Part shown: in pieces, positions 12,731 to 25,108 of the stretch
Layout: every line of letters begins with the position of its first letter
Numbering within the stretch: the stretch's first letter is position 1
NCBI GenBank assembly: GCA_963965975.1
Contig: OZ014412.1
Location: 7,502,708 to 7,566,707, forward strand
Source of the DNA: Xestospongia bergquistia
Taxonomy: Eukaryota; Porifera; Demospongiae; Haplosclerida; Petrosiidae
Reading direction: 5' to 3'
DNA length: 64,000 bases
Translations under genes and position numbers: made by a program
The notes under the pieces: generated by a model
Databases searched by the model: none
Seen by the model: only the letters and a program-made list of their open reading frames with translations
Told to the model about the DNA's origin: nothing

Positions 12731-12804
12731 TTAAATAGTAGCATTCAGCTCTTTATCAGATATAGAATCAGTAAATGAGACTTCTGGCTCTTCAGATACA
12801 TCAT
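12731..12804 (-). CDS. possible minus-strand terminal mini-exon (weak)
   Basis: Read on the minus strand, an acceptor (TTATTACAG) at 12805-12806 opens a 74-nt phase-1 frame ending in TAA, coding a short acidic tail (SEEPEVSFTDS..). An AATAAA on the same strand overlaps the stop (12727-12732). I see no upstream partner exon, so this may be chance or the relic of a moved gene. Confidence 0.25.
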
Positions 12805-13123
12805 CTGTAATAACAAACACATTGTACATTTAATACAAGAGAATAAAGTATAACAATTTAATGTTATAATGTTAAGTTTTTTGCTGCAAGTTTGATACAG
12901 TATATTATATGGTTCATACTACCTACTAGAATTAGTGATTAATTAAAAGATTGCTATAAAATGGTGATAGCACTCAGTAGAATTTACTGACATCTTAAAC
13001 ACACGAAACATCTATAATACAGTTGAGTAAGAACAGGGAGGGCAGGCGGAAAGCCCCCCTTAATAATGGTACAGGAAGGGGACCTACAACACCTACCTGC
13101 ACAAATAATTATCAATTGATTAG

Positions 13124-13365
13124 CTGATATATTTGGTATTATTGTGTTAGTGTTCATTATATTCTTACCAATGCTCTACATACAATTTTATCCATTTAAA
13201 CTATTTCAGAAATTACTGAGCTGTTTACATCTAAGAAAAGAAATACTGATATCATTAGGTGACATGTTCACTGGACCCTATAAAAATGGTTTAAAGAATA
13301 CACGTGATTATCGCTGCTTTGCTGGTTTTTATCTTTTTCTAAGGATCATTGTTTTGTGTTTATAA
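13124..13365 (+). pseudogene. fragment of a multipass membrane protein
   Basis: After a possible acceptor (GATTAG) the frame reads a hydrophobic segment (GIIVLVFIIFLPMLY), then YPFKLFQ, a short loop with D.FTGPYKNG and TRDYRCFAGFYLFLRI, then a stop. From memory this pattern (YPF..FQ, YK.GT, TRD.R.FAG.Y) resembles the C-terminal multipass region of some large invertebrate surface proteins, but I cannot name the family. Neither upstream nor downstream exons are present. It is directly followed by the inverted copy at 13415, so it looks like a relic caught in a rearrangement. Confidence 0.45.
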
Positions 13366-13414
13366 TTTGTACCAAGGAGATGAAGATAATAACAAATCCT
13401 TTCGCTTGAATATT

Positions 13415-13885
13415 ACAATTATAGTTGTCCACTTTTTATCAGTTATAAGTTTGTAAGACTCGATATATTCAGCTATGTACATTGACAACTCAGTATTAAC
13501 TCAATAATCACAGTATTCTGAGTAAACACGTGTTATTTTTCTAAGTATTTTATTTCGATAGTAACATATTGAACATCATCGTGAATTAATCTATCAGTTT
13601 ATGGAGACTAATTTCTAGAACAACAGTTTCAGATCTCTCAATAATGTTATCATTGAGACTGTGAAATAGTATAGGAATGCTGTTAAAGTGTTATTAGAAG
13701 CATATGTAAATTGATATAGACTTTGATTGACAATGAAGTCAACATCTACAATGACACAATGAGATCATTTTTAAAAACAATGATACTACTGTCTATAGTT
13801 GTAACTGTAAAAATCACAAAGTACTAGGAAACTTCTAACAATTGATATTCAAGTACTCCACTAACACCACCTATAAAGGCATAAT
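13415..13885 (-). repeat. inverted copy of the 61.54-62.00 kb segment
   Basis: Reading the minus strand gives the decayed Calx-beta exon-7/8 sequence and its downstream flank, as at 6640-7095 and 61560-62000. The end near 13870-13890 also contains, in reverse, the fusion junction found only at 61540-61575 (ttaatattatgcctttatag next to ggtggtgttagtgg). It was therefore copied from a J-side type segment after that fusion formed. Confidence 0.8.
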
Positions 13886-13908
13886 ATTAATTATATGATC
13901 CCTGACTG

Positions 13909-14949
13909 GGTCCTGGTACAACAATACACATTAAAGATGATGATGGTAAAACGTTTATCAAAAGGATAGTAATATTGAAATATTTTATATTTGTCTTACA
14001 GTTGTTATTGTCAATTTTGGTCAAAGTCTATATTCATACAGTGAGAACCATGGAGTAGTATCAGATATTATTATTATATTAAGTACTGCAATAGCTCAAA
14101 GTCTTACTGTCACTGTATCTGGAGGTATGAAACAATACTTCATTACTGATTGTTTATTTATTTTACATATTATATTAGGACCTGGTTCTCAACCTTCAAA
14201 TGTTGAAATATCTGGTGTTGATGTAAATGAAACTATCACATATGCGGCACATGGAATACAGTCTCAAGGTTTATCTAGTTTTATTATCTTCAATGATACT
14301 GTTGCCCTTGAGACTATTGAACAATATATTCTCTCTTTGAACAATCCATCAATAACCAATAGTTTAATATTGGGTTCTGGTGCACTAATAAGAATTATAG
14401 ATGATGATGGTAAAAAATTATTAGTTAATTTAAATAAACGAGTAAAATTATTTATTCACTTATCCTTCAACTAATGTAAGCATACATATTTGACAGTATT
14501 ACTTCTTATTGTTTAGACTCTATAACTGATCAAATGTTGATGAAAAATTCATCATGTGTTTATGTCACTAATGCTAATATAATGTCTACAGGTAAAGAAC
14601 AAATAACAAACCAGTTTGTTCTATCAATTTCTGTTATAGTTACCTCATCAAGTAATGATGATACTAACATATTATTGTTAGGTAAACCTCATATGAGTAA
14701 TTTTTGTAGGTCAATGTTATTGTTATAGTTGCACTTCCAGTAGTCACTGGTATATTATCATCAGTTATAACTGCTATTATTACATCAGTGATATGTTTGT
14801 TTGGTATAAGAAGGAAACTAGACCCACCAAAAGAAACTAACTCTCATATCTATGATGTTCCCATATGTGATATTCCTGATATTAATACTGCTAGTGTTGG
14901 CAAAACAACAACACTAGAACTAAAAGAAAATGTTGCTTATGGGAAATAA
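13909..14949 (+). CDS. 3' half of a type-1 single-pass Calx-beta receptor (gene C), 5' truncated
   Basis: Exons: 13909-13945 (partial, ending in DDD), 14002-14124, 14179-14409, 14517-14591, 14640-14681 and 14729-14949, all phase 1. Exons 2 and 3 form one Calx-beta domain (start VNFGQSLYSYSE, end IRIIDDD). Two stalk exons follow, then a TM helix (GILSSVITAIITSVICLFG), a basic stop-transfer GIRRK, and a tail with IYDVP, DIPDI and ENVAYGK before TAA. The start is cut by the inverted segment ending at about 13885; the bases before the partial exon belong to that rearrangement. It probably formed one gene with B. It lacks the three extra stalk mini-exons of gene F. AATAAA lies at 15081-15086. No promoter of its own is seen, so expression is doubtful. 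Confidence 0.72.
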
Positions 14950-16862
14950 GTCATTGACGTATTATGACATATTTGACTTCTTTATCCTTGTATTGAGCAT
15001 CTTAATAATAAGTATTTGTTTAGTTATGTATACATTTGTCTAATGTCAAGAAACATGTCTGTAATATTGAATTGTTTGTGAATAAATATATTATGTATAT
15101 ACACTTCATATTGATTGTAAATAGTTTAGCAGAAAGTAATTTTTATTCATAAATTGGCTTCAAAAAGACACCAAAAAGATTATCTTTCATAAAAAGATTG
15201 CCAAATCAAGGTCAAAAGTCTTCAATGTAAATTTCCAAGCCACACTAGTCCTAATACCCTCTTGAACACAATTGAAACCCAATTTTGAAAATTTAATAGA
15301 CCATTCCTAGCAGATTGACCAGCTATTGCGTGCCTGGTAGACTATAAGGGAAATATCCTTAGTAATGAATAATAAACTAGTATCATCATATATGGACACT
15401 AGACCATGTGTTACAAGTATATATAGTGTAGCCAGTTTAGAAGAGATTACATACACTGTATGAAGTAGTTTGTGTTGTCTTCAAATTGTTGTAAAGTAAT
15501 AGGGAATTCTCCATACAGATGTTACCTAAATACTATGTAAGTGTTCTAGATATAGAAAGTCTTTTTAAAGAGGTTATATACATTGTATTCATAGTACAAT
15601 GAAATAGTTTGTTTTGCTTATTTAAATAAAGTTGATGTTTATGTAATACTAACAGAAACTATGTGTGGACTTAGTAATAAGAATTTGTTAAGTTATTTTG
15701 TCACTGGTCTAATGAACAAGAAATATGTCTATAATATTGAGGTTTTTATCATATTATATATGTAGTAGACTTTATTAACATATTGATTGTAAGTAGTTTA
15801 ATGGAAAAGTTAAAAACATAAATTGCTGACGCAGATGTTGTCACAATTTTTACATTTTCAAGTAAATTAAAAAATTTTTAAATGGAGCAAATGTAGACAT
15901 GCATGTTGTTAGTCCCATAGAAAGAATAAATAAATGTGCCTGTACTATTTTTGTAAAGAAAGCTATCACAAGTTACATACACTAGTTTATATAAGACTGG
16001 TAGAAAAATCCACAAGTGTTGATTATTTATTATAAGAGATATTAAATGCTACATTGTAAAATATACACCAGAATGTTGTTTAAATGATGAAACTTACTTA
16101 CTAATAAAAACTTCATTAATGCTTAAAACTACATTGCCATAAGAAGTCAATATAGATACATTGCTTAATGATCCTGTATTGCCAACAGTATATGTAAATT
16201 TATTATATTATTAAAGTATTAAATGAATTTGTTTAATTAATGTATCCATTTGTCACTGCATTGTACAATACTGAGTTTTGTATATAAAATGTATTATATT
16301 TGTAGACATTATTATTATATTGATTGTAAATAGTTTAGCAGAAAAGTTAAACATAAGTTGTTAATACAGAACTTGTCATAAATTTTTAAAAGTACTAATC
16401 AAGGAATAATAACATAGTTTTTCTAAATTGTGTAAAAGTCTAGAATTAAGCACTAAATGAAGTAAGAGCATTAACACTAACTGAAATTATAACTGTCCAT
16501 GAAAATATAATTAATAATAGCAATCAACATTTAAAATGATATAATGTTTATTATTTATCTTAATTAATGTTAACTGTTTTCATAATGCATTAATGCAAAT
16601 TATATACCTTTGATCATCAATGGAAACAGAATTTAAACTTACCTATATGATTCTACATTAGTAGTTGTTGTCTTTATCATAAAGTTTCAGTTAGTATGTA
16701 TACATATCCTATCATATCAAAGATTCTATTAAATAAAACAAACCAGTAGTAAGTTAGTATTACATATTGATGACAGATGGTCTGATGTACACACAATACA
16801 AGAAATATCATATTTAAAAGTTTGATCTATTCTACAGTGAGGAGATTGCTTCAGATCTTAAG
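14950..16862. other. 3' UTR and intergenic region, duplicated at 33743-35736
   Basis: No gene is seen. The whole stretch is nearly identical in order to the region between genes F and G, apart from small indels, marking a segmental duplication. AATAAA at 15081-15086 probably serves gene C. The final 150 nt, shared with gene G, are the likely promoter and leader of gene D. Confidence 0.75.
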
Positions 16863-19590
16863 ATGACTCAGGGAGTATTGGTTGCGTTGTATGTTTTACT
16901 TTCTACAGGTAAGCTTATGCACATATAGATATTTCATTTTATCTTTACTACAATAATATTAGTTAATGTAAGTGGTAATTTCTTTACAGCACTAGCCCAG
17001 ATACCAGCCGTATTAACATTCAATGAAGATGATATGGTACAATGTTTCAATGATGTTACACCATGTAATGCTAACAGTAATGTAATGATGATAACTGCTG
17101 GACAATGTTGTAATTCAACTGGAGGATCTTCTAGACACGTGAGAGTTGTTTTTCAGAGTAATCAAGCTTTTTGTGGCAGTTGTTTTGGTGAGTTTAGTTA
17201 ATTGTTATTTACCATATGTATTTTCATAATCAAAAGAAAACATAGACAAAATATTACAAGCAATAGTGAAACAGCTACAATTAGACAATTCAATGTTCTA
17301 AAGTACTTTCAAAATTATTCTTTTCATTTACAGTGATTTTATGCTAGTGTTTCATATATCTAATGATTGCAGAGTTAATTGTGTAGCCATATATCAAACT
17401 ACTTAACCTTTTACATGTTTTGTAGCCATTACATTCAGTCAAAGATCATACTTCTTTGGACAAGAAATCAGAGGAAAAATAGTCACTTTTCCAGTTACTA
17501 TTTCCTATTTCTCTGGTACTGGTAGCTACAATGTTAACCTTAGAGTTAACCAAAACCCAAATACATTACCAAGTGAGTTTTTGTTAGAGTAAAACAAAGT
17601 TATCATTGATTTTGTAGATGGTGGAAATTTCATTACCAGATTTTCTAAAAGTGATCTTCACTATACACCAACAAGTACATCAAACAACTTCTCTATGACA
17701 TTAGCTATTAGTGGAAACTAGATCGCTCTTGAAAAGGCACTAAATTTTACTCTTGTGTTGCCTGTTACTTCATCCTCCTTCAGTGATTATACAGTTATTG
17801 TATTGAGTTCAACTAATGTTATAATAGATGATTTAGATGGTGAGTAAATCAGATAGTTACATGTACATGTGTTGTATACATAACAATTAGTTATGGAGTC
17901 ATAAGAATCAGTCTTTTTTTATTTTCTCTCTTTCTCTGTAATGCACTATTAAAATGTAATTTTCTTTAGTTATCAGAATAACAATTGACAGATTATCTTA
18001 TGAAGTTCAAGAATCTTCTGGACACGTGTCTGTTGTAATTAATTGTAATACTATTTTATTTGCTACAATATTTAATGTGACTATAACTACAAGAGAGTAT
18101 AGTGGAAGTCCTTCAACTTTGACTGCTGAGCAATCAATAGCAACACCTAATATTGGTATAATAATAATATTATGAATCAATAATAGTTTTAACTGTTACT
18201 AGATTATGTTGATGGTGAGACAGTTACAAAGACATTTACAGCTGAAAGTATAGATACTGAAATAACATTTGAACTTACAATCATAAATGATAAAATTGTT
18301 GAATTTGATGAACTCTTTGATCTTGTTATAACTGTTAGTGATCCTAGATCATTGTTTTAAGAAACAATCTTATTATGTGACTGTAGATATCGACTTCACT
18401 GTCAACAAAAGTGTAGATCGGTTTACATATACTGCTAACAACACTATTAACAGTATTCTTATACTATTTAACAGTCTCAACGATAGCATTCTTGAGAGAT
18501 CTGAAACTGTTGTTCTAGAAATCAGGCTCTATCATACTAGTGGACTTATTCAAATTCACAATGATGTTCGATATGTTACTATTACCATTTTGGATAACAC
18601 TAATAAGACTAAATAAAATACTTAGAAAAATGATGTGTGCTTTGTTACAGCTTTATTTTGTTATTATATAATCATCCTACAACAGACCTCTCCCATTTAT
18701 TATCCTCTCTGTCCTGGAGATAATGTGACATTGACCTGTACTGGTACTGGCACTTACCTCCAATAGATCAATCCTGTAAGTACTAAAAATTCTTTAACTT
18801 TATCATATTCTGCTACTAGTGGTGTTGCTGGTGACTTTACTGTTACTTTTGTCAGTAGTATATCAAATGTTGTGAAATCTGAAGCAAGACTTCAACCTGT
18901 TTCATCTCATCATAATGGTAGTGGCATCATATGTAAGAATGTTGACAAGAATAAGAGTCAGCAGAGAAATGTTCTAATATCTAGTAAGTATACATGCACT
19001 TATATAATTTACATTCTAGGTATTATACAGATATTTCCTCAAATCCACAAAATGTCATTTTCCTAGTACCTCTAGCAGTTTTAATGCAAAATGCCACTAC
19101 TGTTACTTTTGACAAATTTCTAACAACCATTAACATATTCTGGCAGATATAACACATACTGTTAATATGTAATCATTTTAAATAATGCTGTAGTCGAATA
19201 TTGACATTTAAATAAGTACTATATGATATCTCACAATATTAGTGAAGAAAGCATCACTACTATCAATATGACTAATGTCAGATTGTATACAAATTTAACT
19301 GGTAGATTTGTTATTAATGTGTCTGCTGTAAACATATTAGGAGAAGGTCCAGTCAAAACAATAATAGATATAATACAATTATTAATATCAAAAGGTATTT
19401 ACTACAATTTATCTTACTAGTTTTTGTTGGTTGTATTAATATTACTAATGTGTATAATGAGAATAAACAAAACAAATCCTATCATTACATATTGTGCTAG
19501 GTAAACATTATGTCAATTATGTATGTATATTCTTATTAATAACATTGTTAATATAGTATATATCATTTACATTAAATATCACATATACAG
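16863..19590 (+). pseudogene. type-2 receptor D (Calx-beta + Ig + FN3), degenerate
   Basis: Exon 1 (16863-16908, MTQGVLVALYVLLST) and exon 2 (16990-17187, six-Cys module) are intact, as are exon 3 (17426-17572) and exon 5 (17970-18155). Exon 4 (17618-17839) carries TAG at 17719-17721 where paralogs have CAG. In exon 6 (from 18203) the sequence jumps near 18350 into the intron before exon 8, deleting exon 7. The exon-8 copy (18387-18600) has lost its GTAAG donor. The Ig exon (from about 18675) has TAG where gene G has the Ig tryptophan (near 18765). The first FN3 exon is mostly deleted, and the TM/tail exon breaks off into 3'-UTR-like sequence near 19600. It is the degenerate twin of gene G at 35737. 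Confidence 0.85.
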
Positions 19591-21833
19591 TTCAGTTCTG
19601 GTCAGTTGTCATACTTAGTTTCTTGATTTGTAATTCATTAATAACGTTTTATTGCTTTGAATTTTCAAGCTAATAAAAACCAATTCAATAATTGCTTGTA
19701 ATATTATGTTCCAGTTGTCATCCAATGTCTGCATTTCTGTCTGACAAAGCAGTACTATATGCATGTAGTAGCTTTTCTTCTTAAGTGCTATAAATAGTCT
19801 ATAATTATTTATAATAACAATAACTACCTTGTGATAACACAAAATAAAAAATTATAAACAGGCAATAGACTCAAGTGTATAGCAGGATACATATATAACA
19901 TATTTAGTTAAGTGCTGTAAACACTTATTGACACAATAACAATATCGAAATGGTGGTATATTAACTAATTATAAAGTGTCAGTATAATATAGAATATAAT
20001 TAATTGTGTAGTAATTAATATATTAATCACAGATGTGAAGTAAATGTTTTAAAAGAATGAATATCATTCTTCTTTGTTTAGTATTGTTGCTTGTAACATA
20101 AACACTTTATAACAGGAACTGTCCCTGATATGATAAAACATTAGAAATAATAATATTGTCAATAATGTAATAATGGCTTTGCCACAGCACAATTAATGAA
20201 CACACACATAGTATAATAATGAGAAGTACAAATATGGGATGGACCCAGTTTTGATGCTGCTAATTATATTTACGAAAAATCTTTGGAATTAAAGGAAAAC
20301 ATTGGTTAGGGAAAAGTTTTTAAATTAGTGACAATTATTACTGATCATTTATACCATATCAAGTAGAGTGATTTATATTTGAATGCATTATACACATTTA
20401 AAAGTAGTAGTATAGTGGGGTCAAAGAACACTATCAATAAAATTTAATGATGGTTGTTGCTGCTAAAATGTCCAACTATAATATTAATGTTCAAGCTAAT
20501 AAACAAACACCTTAGCATATTTTCAAGTTGTTCCTTGAACACCAGAGGTCTGAATATGTTCTGCGTGGGTTTGACAAAGTAGTACTATGTACATAGTAGC
20601 AGTGCATTTTTTGTGTAAAGTGCTATATATATATATTCTTTAAAACAACAATAGCTTCCTTGTGACTAAAGAAATATCAAGAACAGGTAGTGAGCTTAAG
20701 TTGATATTTAGTTAAGTACTCGAGTTAAGTACAATAGTAAGATCACAATAGAGTGTATTTACTAAAATCGGAAATAGTATGTAATACCATTAATTGTATT
20801 CATGCTTTTAATCCTGATTTATTCATGATTATTTATCATTTTTGTTAGAAAGAGCAGGAATCACAGACTCCTCGTGGTAAGCCATTTCTTTGTCAAAATA
20901 TATGGTTGAAATATTGAAATCAGTTAACTAGAGAGCAATATAATCAGCGGTGCCACAAGTATAAGGATACACAATAATACTAAGATATTGTTTAGTACTA
21001 GTGCTGATCACAGAAGTGAGGATTTTGAGGAAGACTTCTCAAGATGCATGACTACATGAAAGTATTTTTTGTTGTTTATTATTTTGCTAATTACATAAGA
21101 CTATTAGTGCTATATTCTGCCATATAGTATGACAAAATGTTAACAGGATGTTATTAGAAATGCTCATTGTCTAAATATACACAGTTTGTTAGTCTTCCTG
21201 TATGATCTGCTAAGAATATAATGGTCTAGGGTATCACAATTGGAAAGCAAAGCATTAATTTGGAAAGTAAAGGCTAGTCCTGTTGTCTTGGTAGACACTC
21301 CCGACATTGATATTAGTGATTTTAATACAACTATAAGACATTGTTTATGAAGGAATATGTTACTGAATGATTAACATATTACTAAACAAAACATTATTTA
21401 TAGGAAAATATTATTATTGAAATCCAAACATAATATTATTGACTAGTCTAATGTTATTAATGTTTGTAAATATATATATGTCAGCATGATTTTTTAAGAG
21501 TCTGATTTTTTCTATGTAATTCTTATGTATTATAGAATGTATATATATGTACATGTAACTATTATCAATAAAATAACAGTAAACACAATTTAGTCCATTA
21601 ACAATGTAACTAATGACAAAGAAACCTGAAATATATTTAGTAGTTAAACATACCACCTACTTCTTATTTTTGTTGAATGATCCATTAACTGACAGATGGT
21701 TTTGTGTAAAAACAGCAGTACAATCACACAATAAAATAACACAATTGGAAACATATATGCTAAACCATACTCACTAGCTGGACTGAACTGCTGATTTAAG
21801 AAGAGAACTAACTAAAGGCTACTGTCTTGTTAA
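19591..21833. other. intergenic between D and E
   Basis: The first part (to about 20250) matches the DNA downstream of gene G (39940-40690). The part from about 20450 is a diverged copy of the upstream regions of B and J. No gene is supported; the small minus-strand frames are in AT-rich non-coding DNA. Confidence 0.6.
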
Positions 21834-23871
21834 ATGACTAACGAAGCAGCTTTCTTGTTGTTCATTCTCTTACCTACAACAGGTATGCAGGATACATTTA
21901 ATATTATGATATTCAGGAAATGATTATACTACTTTATACCAGTACTATCCCAGTATTCAACATTCAATGAAGATGATATGGTACAATGTTTCAATGATGT
22001 TACATCATGTAATGCTAACAGTAATATAATGATAATAACTGCTGGACAATGTTGTAATTCAACTGGAGGATCTTTTAGACATGTGAGAGTTGTTTTTCAG
22101 GGTAATCAAGCTTTTTGTGGCAGTTATTTTGGTGAGTTTATTTTATAATAAGTATAAATATAGTCAAAATCTATTTACTGAAACAAAAATTTATAATAGG
22201 CTAATTAAGCTTCAATTTGTTTAAAATAAAAACCTATATTACTAGAGTAATCAGTCTAATTATTACAGAATTGATTTTCCATATTGTGTAGTTGTTACAT
22301 TCAGTCAAAGTTCATATTCCTTTGCACCTGAAAATGGAAGAAAAAACTGTACCTTTTCCAAAATTTCCTATTTCTCTGGTAATAGTATCTCTGATGTCAG
22401 ACTCAGTTTTAGAAATAACCTCGATCAATTACCAAGTGAGTTCTTGTTACAGTAAAATGTTATGGTTAACTTCATAGATAGTGGACAATTTATTAGGAGA
22501 TTTACAAATAATAACCTTCAGTATACCCCAACAGCTACATCACAAATCTTCTCTATGACATTAGCTACTAGTGGAAACCAGATTGCTCTGCTCTAACATT
22601 CAGGACTGTAATCAAAATTGTTATGTATACAACAACATATTTAAATGTAACTATCTGATTTACTCACTATCTAAATCATCTATTATAACATTAGCTGAAC
22701 TCAATACAATAACTGTATAACCACTGAAGGAGACAGAAGTAACAGACAACACAAGATTAAAATTTAATGCATCTTCAAATGAGAACAATACATATTGATA
22801 ATTTGCTCCCTATATGCAACCACATAGTCTGAAATACAAACCTATATTGTTTCTATTACCTTCTTTTTTTTTCTTTCTGTCAATTAAATTTTTCTAATGA
22901 TACTAATACTGTTATTTACCTTTATTAGCTATAGGTATAAGATTTGAAAAAATATCTCATGAAGATCAAGAATATTCTGAGCAGGTGTGTGTTTTTCGTT
23001 AAGCGTGATTCTACTTCATTTGTTACTTCATTTAATGTGACTATAACTACAAGAGAGTATAGTGGAGATCCTTCAACGTTGACTAGTGAGCAATTAATAG
23101 TAACACCTAATATTGGTATGACAATAATATTATAAACCATTGATAATTCTAGCTGTTACTAGACTATGTTGATGGTGAGACAGTCACAAAGACATTTACA
23201 ACTTGAATTTACAATCATTTGAATTTACAATCATAAATGATAAAACTGTTGAATTAGATGACTTCTTTGATCTTGTTATAACAACTGTTAGTGATCCTCG
23301 AGTACTTATAAAGAATAAAGTATCTTATGACATAATCATTGATGATGACAGTATGTTGTTCTGTTTATTGTTTAATATGTTTTTTTTAGAATTTAGTTTT
23401 AGGGAAATACAACATACAATACATGAAGGTGAAATATAACATTGATTGTGGAAGAAAAGGAGGATTTGTAGGTGGTCTAGCAATTGGTGGAGTGCTTGGA
23501 GCTTGATGGTTAGGAGTGTTCCTAATATTTTGTAAAGTAGACAGTTCAGCTATAGAAAGTTAGCTTTATTTACGGAAAAATGATATCTTATTATATCTTT
23601 ATAGATGTTGACTTCATGTACTGTCAATAAAAGTCTATCTCTGTTCACATATGCTGCTAATAACACAATTAATAGTATCGCTATAGCATTTCAGAATATC
23701 AATGATGACATTGCTAAGAGATCTGAAAAGGCTGTTTTATCAATAAGGCTCAACGGATTGTTTATCAAACCTGACTCTCAACATGACACTATCACCATCA
23801 CCATCCTGGACAAGAACAGTAAGCATTATGATGACGTGTATTTAATAGAGAAGTCTATCAATTCATCCTAA
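21834..23871 (+). pseudogene. Calx-beta receptor E, disrupted
   Basis: Exon 1 (21834-21882, MTNEAAFLLFILLPTT) and exon 2 (21943-22131, Cys-rich module with the last Cys changed to Tyr) are open. Exon 3 (22292-22435) reads through with two compensating shifts. Exon 4 (from 22478) is broken by an inversion of about 22590-22778 that turns its second half and part of the next intron around. Exon 5 (from 22929) has a one-base frameshift leading to TAA. Exons 6, 7 and 8 (near 23164, 23390 and 23606) carry further indels and stops. No TM or tail exon follows. Upstream DNA matches that of gene F, so E was a full paralog. Confidence 0.85.
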
Positions 23872-24798
23872 AATCAGTTCCCATTAGCTTTGATCATTAA
23901 ATTTTTGCTATAATTTGTCTTGTTTTGTTCAGTTGTCTTTCATGAAGCATTTGAAATAATAATAGAAATTACCTATAATTAAATACCAGCTTACATCAGT
24001 CGTGTAATCATTGCATGAAACAAAAAAACAGATTACTATATTGGTAGTCAACACTAGTTGTTGCTTGTGAAAATTCATATATGTATTCTTTAATTTTCAT
24101 TTTATAGAATGAGATGAAAATATGTGCCTGTACTATGAAGTAGAAGATTGTGTTACATTTCTTGATAACAGGTTTAATACATTACAATACAGATTGTTAG
24201 TCACTGTAATACATTTTAAAAAGCAAAGTATGCTTCTTTTAATCTTAAAGATCATATAAATTCATAATGATTTCTACATGAATACCAAATATATATTAAC
24301 AAACAACACAATGAATAAGTTTTAATATCAACACTAAATTAACTCTATTAATGGTATATTAAAACAGGAAGTTTACAAAGACAAAACGCTTAGCCTTTGT
24401 AATGTAAGGTCAGTTGAGAATACCGTTACAGCTGAAACAAGATTTTTAATTCTATACTTCCAATATATATATATAGCCTCTTTTTATTCAACATAAACAC
24501 CACATCATTTTATCTTTTATTCCTATTCTTCTGTCAGATATTTAAGTTAAAAAGAAAGTGATACTGTACATGTACTTCACAACTATTAATCCTGAATATA
24601 TAAATATTGTAATCATGTAATTATAACTAAGAATGAATGTTTAGATATGTAGGTCTGGCTCATCCAGAAAAAATAAATTGATGTAACAATAAGTCCTTTT
24701 TCATAGTCAGTCTGTTCTGATGCATTCTTTGTGAAACTTGTAACCTTTGTGGGTTGTGGATGGGGCAATCCATCTATTGGTAAGGGTGTAATATATTT

Positions 24799-24858
24799 GC
24801 ACACACACACACACACAAACATACATACATACATGTATGTATGTATGTTTGTGTGTGC
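24799..24858. repeat. palindromic microsatellite (CA)n(CATA)n / (TATG)n(TG)n
   Basis: The cacaca..aaacatacatacatacat arm is followed at once by its reverse complement around acatgt. The near-perfect inverted arms of roughly 27 nt could extrude as a hairpin. Confidence 0.8.
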
Positions 24859-25042
24859 ACATATACACTCAGTAAATCATATTTATGCAAACAACTAACA
24901 TTAATTAAGATAAATAATAAACATTACATCACTTTAATGTTGATTGCCATCATTAACTATCATATCATGGACAGTTATAATACCAGGTTAGTGCTAATAC
25001 TCTTCATTTAATACTAATACTCCGGAATATTTCTACATTATG

Positions 25043-25044
<2 letters not shown>

Positions 25045-25104
<60 letters not shown>
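25045..25104. repeat. (TA)n microsatellite
   Basis: Uninterrupted TA repeat of about 60 nt in intergenic DNA. Similar tracts occur at 11678-11720, 49254-49287 and 59178-59220. Confidence 0.9.

Positions 25105-25108
<4 letters not shown>

Larger units (their letters stand above)
12298..13123. other. rearranged non-coding patch between B and the receptor 3' half
   Basis: It begins with a decayed continuation of the receptor intron and the first bases of the next exon (near 12330). After that it has no similarity to the receptor genes. It holds a 17-bp palindrome, a possible minus-strand terminal mini-exon at 12731-12804 and a short GC-rich spot at about 13035-13080 that is unusual for this window. 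Confidence 0.55.

Noticed and set aside
13035..13080. GC-rich spot considered as a CpG promoter or RNA gene
   Set aside because: Only about 45 nt long, with no start codon or RNA fold evident nearby; mentioned only as compositional oddity.
24613..24834. Minus-strand frame starting in the CA/CATA repeat
   Set aside because: The start is encoded by microsatellite and the rest has no recognisable pattern.
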